64,000 bases of DNA, from NCBI GenBank assembly GCA_037976565.1, contig CP137684.1, forward strand, positions 19,158,259 to 19,222,258, given 5' to 3'. The notes beneath the pieces are model-generated. The model was not told the DNA's origin and made no database searches. It worked only from the letters and a program-made list of their open reading frames with translations. Position 1 is the stretch's first letter. Every line of letters starts with the position of its first letter. Shown in pieces: positions 46,501 through 58,500 of this stretch. Both the position numbers and the translations under genes were made by a program. The DNA is from Mesocentrotus franciscanus. Its lineage: Eukaryota > Echinodermata > Echinoidea > Camarodonta > Strongylocentrotidae.

Positions 46501-49500
46501 CGATTTCTTCATGACACAAGTTTGGACAAGGTTGTTTTGTTTTTGGTCTTTAGGATCAGTACTAATGTTCCCATTATTTTTTGTAAAATTTTGTTTTTGA
46601 TAATTGTTTATGTTGATGTGTATTAATTTTCTTCATTCCTCAGGAGATAGGACTGACAGACAGTACTGATAGCGGTAAAGGAGAAGGGGTCTCACTAAGT
46701 ATATGGGACTTTGCTGGACACGACGTTTACTACACAACCCATCAGGTAAAATTGTTTGATTAAAACATATAGATTCTTTGTAAATTTTACTGTGGTGCCA
46801 TGAAAGCAAATTTGTAAAGTATAGTTAAATTCTGGTATTTAAAAATAAATGAATAAATGTTATTGACTACAGTCTCCCATACATCCGTCATGGCATTCAT
46901 GTCCTGAATATTTGATATTTCTCCTGTGGTTCTTTTCTGATCAGTTTCAGTGTAGATATCTCATTCTCAAAGAAATTAGAAATGGAGACTATTATTCCAT
47001 TGTCTCAATATAATGCTTCAGTACAGGGCACAGGGATTTACGTACTTAATGCACATCTGTTGGCCTACAATTTGGTTTTACCATCAGTTTTATACATGTG
47101 CATGAAAGGGGGAATCCACGTTGATATTATATTATAATAAAAGCAGAAAAAAGAGAGAAACGGGTCAGTGAAACACCACTTGGCAACTCTGCAACATATC
47201 TCACAAGCTCCCCTCCCATTTGCCTTGTACCATATATTTTCCCTTAAGAAAATTTTCAATCATACATTCATCCTAAATATAATGATCGCAAATATGTTTT
47301 TATACAACCCCTGTATGAAACAAATCTATTCTGTCACCAATAACTGAGAAATAAGGTTTATAACATTTTCTCAAACTTTCACTATCTTGTTTCTCTCAAT
47401 TTTCTTCTTTTATTAAAACAAAGTTAATACAGTGGAACCTCATTGTAACCTCATTATAAAGAGCTCTGATATAACAAGGTATCTGTTAAAACAAGGTGAT
47501 TTTGCTGGTCCCAGCTCTTTATATTCTTTTGGTTTTTTTTTACCGTGATATAACAAGATTCCTGATATAACAAGGTAATTTCCTTGGTCCCAAGAACCTC
47601 GTTATAACGAGTTTCCACTGTAACAGGGTGGACTTCTCCTTTCATGTGTGGTCCAGTCATAGGTGCAAAGTCGTGTCAATCAATGACTTCTTGCTATCAG
47701 ATCTAATAAAGTGCAGAAAAGTGCTGTTAACTGCAGCAACTCTAGAACTATAACTTTTTGTTTTCTTTTTTTAACAGAATCTAGTTCACCTGTCATTCTC
47801 ATGAATTGATAATATGTATGCCAGGGGTTTGTTAATCATTATGTATTGTAGCATAGATATTCGAAAATTGATAATGGCTTTGAATATGGAGCCAGAGGAT
47901 CTACATCAGTCAGTTATATCCAAATAAAATTAATATACATTTTTGAAAAGTAATGCTTTGTCTTTGGTTTGAATAGCGATATTGCAATTTAGAGACATTG
48001 TGCCCTTATACTGCTGGACTTTCATGACTCTCTATTTTAATATATGTTTTTTTTTATTATTAACTGACTGCTAAGAAAGCCGATATGTATGCTTGTAAGT
48101 AAGCAACCAGGGGACCGACGGCGTAAGTCCTCTCTGAGTGATTTGGTAGTGAGGATTAATGCCTTACCAAAGGGCACTAGCGCATCGACTTGATTTCGAA
48201 TCAGAGACCTCTCGGTTACGAGACCACTGCTCTACCACTGAGCCATCGTGACTCCATCTACCCCTCCGCCTACGTCTCCGTATATAAACAGTGCCTGGAG
48301 TCTTCTTCTTCGTCATAATCTGCCTCCTTCACTCCTGAAGATTCTTGCAGATGAAAGGGGTGTGTGTGTCACAAAGGGCGTGAAGTGCTGAGTGTCTTAT
48401 TTACATAAGGTGCCAGTAAAAATCTTCTATTCTGGTTCTGGGTTTAGCCACTGCATTTCGTCAGTAGTTGACAAAATGCTTCTACCCATGGAGCCTTTAC
48501 TACGTATATTGGTAGAGAGTTCCATGCATGCAAGGTCCTCGGGAAGAATGACTCTCTGTGTTGTTCAGTTCTGGACCTGGGGAGCTGGTACCCATCAGCG
48601 TGAACTGTCCTTGATGGTCTTGTCACAGGAGTGATGTGGTTTGTTGGGTCAAATCCACAGTCTCATTGTGATTTTGTAGAAGAGAGCTAGTCTGGAGTGC
48701 TCTCTACGGGTCTGCAGAGAAGGCCATCCCAGTTGACTTATCATTTCTCCAACGCTTGATGTGTTATGGTAGTGATGGAGGACAAATCTGGCGGCCCGTC
48801 TTTGGACCATTTCCAACTGGTCAATGGATCTTTGGGCAGAAGGGTCCCGTACTGCACTTCCATACTACATTAATGGACGAACGAGGGCCTTGTCGCCAGG
48901 GTCTTTATTGCAGGAGAGTCAATCTTCAGATTTCTCTTGAGGAAAGCAATGGTGTTGTTTGCTTTCTGGCAGGTGCCGGCGATGTGCTGATTCCACTTCA
49001 GGTCCCGTGTGATGGTGATGCCCAGGTACTTGGTGGGTGTCACAGAGTCCAGAGCAACACCATTCAGCGACTACTGGTGGTTGGTGTGAGTTCTTTTCCT
49101 AGTGACAGTGATGACCTGGCATTTTGGGGTGTTTAGTTCCATCTTCCAGTCTGAAGCCCAGTTGCCTATGCATTTAGATCTTCTTGAAGGTCATTTGCAT
49201 CTTGTTGTGTCTGGATGGTCAGATACATGATAGCATCATCAGCAAAGTGCCCGACAGTCGATGACATCTTGACTGACAAGTCGTTGATGTAGAAGAGGAA
49301 GAGGCACGGGCCGAGGACTGAGCCCTGTGGGACTCCTGAATCTACTTCCACCTCTGCGGACCGAGACCCATCATGAACAACTCTCTGCTTTCTAATGCTG
49401 AGGAAGTTGGCTATCCATCTGTTGTTCTGCCCTCGTATTCCATAGTGGTGTAGTTTCTGCAGAAGCAACTGGTGTCCAACTTTATCAAAGGCTTTGCTGA

Positions 49501-52500
49501 AGTCTGTGATGAGGACATCAGTCTGCTTGTTCTCTTCCATGTTGTTTGTGAGGTCGCTGATGAAGCCAAGCAGTTGGAGCTCACATGAACTTTTCTGCCT
49601 GAATCCATGTTGGAGAGAGTAAAGGATGTCATTGTCATTCCCATGAGACATGATGTTGCTTGCAATGATGTGTTCCATCAACTTGCATGTTATACACGTG
49701 AGGGATATGGGGCGATAGTTTCCTGGATCTGTCTTGTCGTCTTTCTTGTAGATGGGCACAACGTTTGCATGTCTCCAATCGTCAGGCACCTCGCCCATCT
49801 CATATGATCGTCTGCATAACATGCATAGGATGGGAGCAATTGTGTTTGCTAGCATCTTCATGACTCATGGTGTAATGCCATCAGGGCCTGGAGCCTTGTG
49901 AGCTTTCATGTTCTTTGGCATCTTCTCTACCCCTGCTATGGTTATTTCGATGTCAGGCATGTCTTCATAGGGAGAAGAATCCGGCAACAAATTGGGAGGA
50001 ATGGGTGTTTCCTTGACGAAGACGTTCTTGAAGTGACCATTCAAGATGTTAGCCTTTGCAGCATGATCTGAGATGGGTTTTCCTTTAGCTTTCAGCACGG
50101 GACTATGACTGCTGTCAGATCTGTTGTACTTGACAAATCGCCAGAATCTCTTCATTCTTTCAAATTTATTGTTTTCATCATCATCGTCAGGTGTGAAGAT
50201 GGATTCCACATAGTTCAAGTATGCCCTTCTTGCCTCACTCTGAACTTGGCATCCCTTATTATTCTAGAAATAATAAGGCATATAGAAACAACATGGCATG
50301 GTAGTTATTAAATATATTATGCATCATTTTTATTCCCCTCTCCTGTAGGTGTTTCTGACATGGCGAGCCATTTATGTGATAGTCTTTGATCTCAGTAAAA
50401 GTTTGGATTCTGTCGTTCCCCCTGAATCCAGAGACGAGCATTATGAAACGGTATTTCTTTATTAGGTGATCTGTCATTGACAGATCACCTATTGATTTTG
50501 TCAGAATTTTCTTTCTTTATTTATTATTTATTATTTATTTATTTATTTTTATTTCATCCGTACACTTTTTTGTGTAAACGTTTACTTGAAATCGACATGT
50601 TCAATTTCCTTCGAATTTCTGTCAGTCATCAGGCCCTATAATATCAAGTTCAAGTAACTTTTTCAAGGTCATGGAGTCATCATGACGTCATCCAGGCGCC
50701 ATTTTGTAAACATCAGGTCATTATCATATCTCGATAACGAGTCATCAAAAATCAACCATATTTGGTATACATCAATTTTAGGTCAAATGTCAACAAAAAA
50801 TGTCGACAAAATCCGCGCGCGCCTCGACGCGCGCGCGCATCAAAATTTCAAAATTGTCCAATTCGTCCCAAATTTTGTTTGCACACGTTTCAGGCCATTT
50901 TAAGCATTTTCAAAATTTGCACGCGCGTTTTTGCGCGTTTTGGCATTTTGCAACATAGAATCGCCAAATTTTCTCTGCCATCATGTTTGGCATATTTTTT
51001 CCAAGCATTTTGATACCTTGTTCATCTTTTTCTGACCAGTAATAACGCAATGAGCGTCCGTCAAAGTTAACAGCACCCGCGACCGCGCTATCTCTATCCA
51101 CAATACATGGGCAAAAACATGCCTATACAAAACTCATTGTAACTCTTCAGAATGGATGGATACCCCAATTTTTTTCATATTTGGATAGATTATGAGTCGG
51201 AGATATGATTTCATGTCTCATTTGACCCTCAATTAACTCATGACGTCATCATATCGGCCTCCGAACTCAAAATTTCAATTTGCATATTATGACGTCAGCA
51301 TATTTTTGGAAAATTGATTGTATCTCTGTAAATATTGATCGATTTTCTTCCAAATTTTGATATGTTCTAGCTGAGACAATTCTCTACAAATGCAGTTCAC
51401 ACGATTTTTCATTTTGACAAAGGCATCATGGCGTATTTTTGCGATTAAAGGAGGCATGTCAATTTTTCACATTTTGCGTGTATTCTCTATGGGACATGAC
51501 TTTTTGTCAAAACTGGATTCTACATTCCCGTCTTTCACGAGCAATATCTCCATCGTTTTAGCTTCGTTTTCGCTGAGCTTCGAGTATGTTGTAGCTGAGA
51601 CAATAAGCTACCACATTGTGCCCTTTTTTTTTCGATCAGATGCCGGGATCAAAGTCATATTTCACTTGCAAAGTGGGATTTGAGAATTCCATTTCCCGTT
51701 CACATGTAAACGCTATGGGAAATGTTTTGGTAACACACTTGATTTCCGACCTCGAGATCCCTGGTTCGAGTCCGGTCTCCCAAAAAAAAAAAAATCTTCA
51801 CTTTTTTTTCTTTTTGACCTTTCACTGATCATAAGAATTGAAGACAGATCACCTAATTCGTCCCTATGACGAATTACTTTTCTAGTTTCATTTTATACTG
51901 CTTAGTAAAAAATATACTAATCTTTACAGGGAGATGGATAAATCATTGGAAGTGTTGTGTAGTCTTTGCAATAAAATTAGTTATATGCCAAATTTTAATT
52001 TGTAAAGTTTTACATATTTTAATTATTCATTACTCGTGTAAAATGTATTTTTAAAGTATAGATATTATTAGCTCTTGTTCATTTTGACTCTTTTTAAATA
52101 TAGATTCAACTACTTGTTTCCTTCAGGATTAATACATGTGTAAATTGTTGGTACAATTAAATCAGTGATATATTAACCTTTTTTTCTTTTGAGAGAATGG
52201 TGTGAGATTAAAAAGTTGAAATTTCCATCTCTTCGAAAGTCCATCTCTGCTCGAGAAAAAAAAACATTGGCCTACAAGTTCATCCTGCCAATCACGTTCA
52301 CACTTGGGCATGTCATTAAAGCGATCAACTTTTGAGAAAAAGAATTACCAATCATAATAGCTGGAAATGTTTTACCAATTTAATATCAACGAGTACTGCT
52401 ATTTCTCTTGATGATTAATTTACAATCTCCTCCTGTCATCTTCTCATATATCTCATTTCACCCCCATCCTTTAATGATTTCTATTTCTGTTAGTTTAGCA

Positions 52501-55500
52501 GAAAGTATTTTTGCTCAATATTCCATTTTTGTAAACAGTAATTATGAAGTTTTGTAAAGGATTGCCACACTTCAAGCTTAGTTTATGTTGCAATCCTTCT
52601 TCATTTTTATTTTATGGTAATATTACAATGTAAGTACCCAATTGTGATAATGTTTTAATCATATGACTTGATTATCATGCTGTAATCGGTTCATTATTTT
52701 GGAAGATAATGAAGATAAATATTTAAAATCAATCAATCAAATAAATAAAAAATGAAAATTATGTTGGATGTCAGGAGTTGGATATGTATGCATGATTCCT
52801 GTTCGAATGATTACAATGCATGGTGAATCAGTGTATTTGTATCATTGGCCATATCATACATATTTCTTTACAATTAAATCACAGGCTAAAGGAGGTGCCA
52901 AATCAGAACTGACATGTCTTGAATTCATCAATTTCTGGTTGTGTTCCATCTTCGCCCATGCTGTGGCGCCCTCTTCAGTCATAAATAAGAATACATCTAA
53001 ACCCGCCCAGAAATCTCCACCAATATTCATTGTAGGAACGCATCGAGATAGTGTGAAAGGAGATGCAACAGAGAAAAAGAAAAAGGTAATTATGGTTTAT
53101 AATATACAGGTATGTTGGTAATAAAATAATGATTTTGTTTACCCCAGGAAGCCCCATCAGCATCAGCTGCTGTTCTTCCTGACGGCCCTGCAATTTTCCC
53201 CTGAAGTTTACACGAGGGAGGAGAGTGGCAAATGTGGATTAATGGGCTGGGATTTGAACCCTCTACCCCTGCATTGTAAGTCAAGTAAATGCCCTGCTAT
53301 TCCACGACACCCCCACCTCTATGATGTGTTTTGAACCGAGAGTGAGAACAAACAGACAATAACATAAAAGATACCCTTTATGCTCTACTTACACCAACAA
53401 GACCGACTTCAGAACGACAAAGATGGAACAAAAAGTACCATACCCTGAGTTAGACTGAAAGCTTCAGTCTCTGATATCGACGGTTGTTCCGCTGAGACTA
53501 CGTCTGGCTCCACTGACCGCCTTTACACGGAGACTTAAGTACATTATATGGGGTAGTGAGGGGAGGGAATTGGGTCGGTTCGGCCAGACCAAGGTGAATG
53601 AGATGCTACAAGTTTGTTTCACTCTTTACATCTTCATATATCCACTTTGGCTGCAATTAGTACACTCCCTGTTATTGTAAATTAGCAAAAACTGAAATAT
53701 ATACTTTGACTTACGATAGCTTGCTCTTTTTTAGCTCCAAAATTAAATTTTAATTCGAGAAAGACGTGTCATCAACAGAAGTCATTGTCAGGTTGACAAG
53801 TCATAATTGTCAGTTTTATCAAAAAATTCCCCGTACCAGACGGTTATTTCTGTCTAACCCTGAGTGGTCATTACATTGGTCATTTGGATTCAGTTAGGAG
53901 TCAGTTTTGGGGTATAGCATTAGAACAGCTTGACTATAGATATAACTTTGCAAAATTAGGATTTCCACTTTCTTGAGATTGGACAACTGCAAGGAAAAGT
54001 TCACCCTCATATTATATTGGTTATAATACTACCAGAAAATTAGAGAAAGGGATTAGTGAAATTTTGATCATATCTTATTAAAAAGTAACAAATCTAAACA
54101 AATACTTATTTTATCTCAATAATTTTTGTTGTCATACGTGCACCCTAGATGTAATCAGTACAAATATGTTCTTACACAGCCCCATTTCTTCATTAATAAG
54201 CTAAAAAATTAACATTCATGACATTTGCACTGTCAATCAAATTGGAGAGGACCTTAAAAGATACGTTTCACAGAGTTGCCAATTTGTGTTTCATTGATTA
54301 CAACTTCGAAGTTTTCTTATTTTTAGACAGATTTTGTTTCACTGATCTGTTTCTCTCATTTTTTTAAAAATTAAAACCAGTGAGATATCAAGGTGAATTT
54401 CAACTGTCAATGTTCAATTCTTCACTGATCTGTTCCTCTCATTTTTTTCTTTTTATTAACCAATGAGATATCAAGGTGAACTTCTGCTTTAACTGCATTA
54501 TGTTATAATAATAATGGTATTTATTCAATAATCATCGCAGCTCGAGAGCTGAATTACAAATGATTTTACAAGAAAAAGTGCATGAACTTAATTAATTACA
54601 AATGGTGTAAAACATAAACAAAATATTTCCTCTTAATATTAATAGGAATATTACATTAGAACAGGACGAATGTATCTATCCCAAATTAGGCTTGAAAGGG
54701 AAGTAGAAAAGGAGAAGCTGAGTTCTTAAATAATGATTACCGGTAAGTATATATAATCAAGGTAAATATTGTAGATTACAAAAATAATTCGAGGAAGTAA
54801 CATATTGTATTGAAAGTGTGACGGTAACAAATTGAAATCGTAATACCGAACGTAAACAAAAGAGCGTCAAAGGTGATCATTAATAAATTGTAACGCTTTG
54901 AGTCATGGCAAAATCAGGTTCCGTGATTGTGGATGTTTTGAGTGGGAAACAGGTACTGGATGCAAGATATTGAATATTATACATGACAAAGGTAATTTTC
55001 TATACACAGAGGGCACAAAGTTTAGATAAATACATATATTCCGTTATATTATTTGCATCTGTTAATTGATATGTACGAATAAATGGAGTACAAATCAATA
55101 AACACTTAACAAGTACATTAAACATTATTTATATAACTTTTATGTGACACGTAATACATTTAAAACAAAATAAATAATATTAATTAATTGTCATACAAGA
55201 GTATTGTTATCACCAGACTATAACTTTGGAATTATATATCCTCAAGACATGATAGAAAACTCTTGAACCTCATCCTACAGTGAATTGAGCAAGGAGACAA
55301 GAAAAGGGATTATGCTCTTTTACGAGGGTTTGGACAAACTTGGTGCATACTCGCCATCTTCTGTCTTGCAAGTTTTCTAAGTTGGTTAATTTACCACAAT
55401 AAATCGTATGTATCTACCGGTACCTATTATTGCTTAGTCCTCCAGACAAAGCAGTCATCGAAATAAAAAAAAAGTCACAGTTGTGCATACCCCTAGACCC

Positions 55501-58500
55501 TGATACACCCTTCAGTCACGCACGCTCTACGTCCGCATGCAAATTTCCTCTTTTTCTTAGTCATACGTTAAGGAGTACAGATAAGTCACTAGCGCTAAAA
55601 TCAGAGTTTTTTGCTCCTCGCAGCGTTTTGGAGTGCTTTCTTTCTGTCATTTCCAGTTCCAATTTGTTTTTTTACATTTTGGTTCGGTTTTGTAACCCTC
55701 AGTCACTTTAGTTTGGCAAGAATTTAGTGTTCACTTTTGCCAAGCGAACTTCCTTTTTTGAGTTCAGTCCCGGACACAGTAAATTGTGTACCGGGGCTTT
55801 TTCACTTAGTGTGTGTGTTAAGGGATTTCTTTGTGCATACCTCGTGTGTAGTTGTAGTGTAGATTACGGTGCGGCTCTATTGTTTGAGCTCGCTGTGTGT
55901 TTAGTTTCTTTTGTTGACGCTAAGATAAGCGTTCTTCCCTTTCGTAGCTCTTTCGCAGCTAGGGCTGTTTTGTTTCGCCAAGTTGGCTTTGTTGTTTGTT
56001 TCAAGTGTTTAATAACGGATTTGTAGCAACGCTGTTTGTTGCTTGTTGTTTTAGTCGACGCTATTTTAGTTCGTCGATTGTTTGGTTTTAGTAACTGTTG
56101 TTACATTTCTTTTATTGTTATTGTTTTACTTTCTTTGGAAAGTTTGTTTTGTCTTATCCACAGGTTTCCAATGGACAAGGAGTCTGGATTTGGAGTGGAT
56201 TCACTCCCCCCCAATTTCGGTTGTCGTTACCGCCTCACTTGCGAGTGAGTTTGGTGCGGCAGGAGGGGGGGGGATAAGGGCACCCCGAGTACAGGCTCGG
56301 GGCAGGTTACTCCACGCACTGGCTATTTTTTGCCGGGTGTGTCAGGAGTATTGCCCTGTGGTAAGTTACCGACGGATACCGCGTCCGGGCCAGCCAGGGG
56401 GCTGCGCTCCGGCGCCAGTATGTCGGGGTCTAGAGATTCGATTTCATCGAATAAAGAGACTCCTACCAGCGGCTCTCCCCATCGAGGGTTAGTTCGACTC
56501 GTAGAGGCCCCGGGCCATGGCCCCTGGCTCTGTTGCGAGGCAACAGCCGTGCAAAGCATGAGCCATGCATTCAAGCATGAAGGACACCCGGTTTACGCAC
56601 CCGATTCATTTTGGCAGTATTCCTGCGTCCACATTTGGGGTGCCTGTAATCACCCCAGTGGAACGCCAAGGTCTTGAGCTCGCTGAGGCTTCTCATGCAC
56701 GAAGCACTGAAGCAAGCAGGCCCCCGGTCAAACCGACCGTACGGGTCTCGCTCATGTTTCTATAGAATCAGTGAAGCGAGACGGCCTGGGTCAATCTAAC
56801 CTTGGAGCTAAGCTGAAGAAAGCTGGCAAGGCCAAGAAGTCCCCTTCGTCCCCCGTTGCGAGGGGGAAGTAGTGGAAGAGTTTGAGCTTCCATGCTTCGG
56901 CTGGTTCACGGACAAAGAAAACAAAGAAATCGACGCCTGTGTCGTCTTTTTCGAGTTCTGCGCAAGCAGAGCTCAGGGCTCTCATGGAGCAAATGTTCGT
57001 GCAGCGGAGCCCAGGTCTCTTTGTCTTCAGATTCGGATTCTTTTTCTGGAATTTCGGCTGCCGCTGTTTTGGCGTCAGAATCTGTGCCTCGTACAGTCTA
57101 CTCTCGGCTAGGTTTGGTTTCTCCGGCGCCCGCTGCTCTCGGGGCTCCGCCGGGTGAGGAGTCGTTTGCCTCAGTGGGGGTCTTACCTCAGCCGTATGAT
57201 TCGGTCACTATGAGTCGTCAGTGTGACTGGGATTCGGCCTCCGTTGTCTCGGAGGATTCGCAGCTGGTCTCAGTGCCGGGACAATTTTCGAGTCTGGGCT
57301 CTGACGCGAGGGCTTTGTTAGAGAAGTATCTTCCTGATACTTCTTCTTGCCCCAGTACTGGTGGTAGTGTTCCGTCTTCGCTGTTTAAACAGCGTTCTTT
57401 CCAGGATTCTATTCCCCTGCCTGGGGAATTTAAGACTGAATTTGATAGGATTGCAGTTGACCCTATCGGGGTTTTTCGGGCTGTGAAGTCTCAAAGCTCT
57501 GCTTTCTCCTTTATTGCTGAAGTTACTTGTAACTTTTTTGGTGCGAAGAAGCTTTCGCCTGATCTTGTTAATGTATAGCTTCGATCAGGGGTCAACCTCA
57601 AGGCGAAGGCGTACAAGGACCGGGATAAGCTGTTTGAGTTAATTTTGTCTATGACAGGAAATTCTTGTTACTGTCAGGCCTTTTGTGGACGTCGATTTCA
57701 TGTACGTCTGTTGTGACTTCTCAGCGCCGTCAGCTTGCGCTGTCGGAGCTTGGAGTGTTGGAGCGGGATATCCCTTCGTTGTGTGAAGGCATTCCCTCGT
57801 CGGAGCAGTTTCTTTGTGGTGGTCAGTTCACTTCTATGCTGCAGAAGGAGATTGATAGGCATAAACAGGCCGCTGATTTGGCTCGTCATTTCAGCTCGCA
57901 GCCTTTGCCCAGGGGTTGGTCAAGACCTCCTGGTAGGTCTGCTATGTCTGGTTCACGGCAGCGTGCTCCTTCTCAGGCACCCCGCCGGCCTCCGTTTCAG
58001 GCTCCTCGTCGGTCTCTGGTTCCTGCTCGGGTTCCGTTTGTCTCCTAGGCCCGTTCAGGCCGTGGCAGGGGTTCGGCTAGAGGTGGGGGTGGGCCGAGGT
58101 CATCGGTCAAGCCTTTCCCTCAAACCAAGCGGCCCTTTTGTAGGTTTGCCCCGAGCGCTTGTAGACCGAGTCGGCGGGCGACTCCGGGAGTTCCTTCCCT
58201 CTTAGGAAGCTATCACCGAAGACACTTTCGTGCTCTCAGTCGTGCGAGAGGTCTTCTACATAGAGTTGGTAGAGCCCCTCCCGGACGGCGCCATTCAAGT
58301 TCGTCCGCCTCCGTTGTCCGCCCCTTTCCAGCAACACATCTCAAACGAGATTCTCATGTTGCTAGAGAAGGGCGCCATAGAGCGAGTCTCGGACCATCCT
58401 GGTCCGAGTCTCTCTCCAGTCTTTATCATTCCCAAGCGCTCGGGGAAGCTAAGGATGATCGTCAATATGAAGAGGATCAATCTTCATATCGCTCCTATGC

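Noticed and set aside
48185..48257. Functional tRNA-Thr gene (minus strand)
   Set aside because: It continues into a SINE body, and the pairing is degraded.
52768..53121. Reading the 117-codon ORF as a standalone gene
   Set aside because: Only 52885-53085 matches Roc; the borders are splice sites, so it is exon 17.
56082..56677. Overlapping ORFs before the DIRS gag
   Set aside because: Different frames of the DIRS leader and early gag, with no consistent domain.
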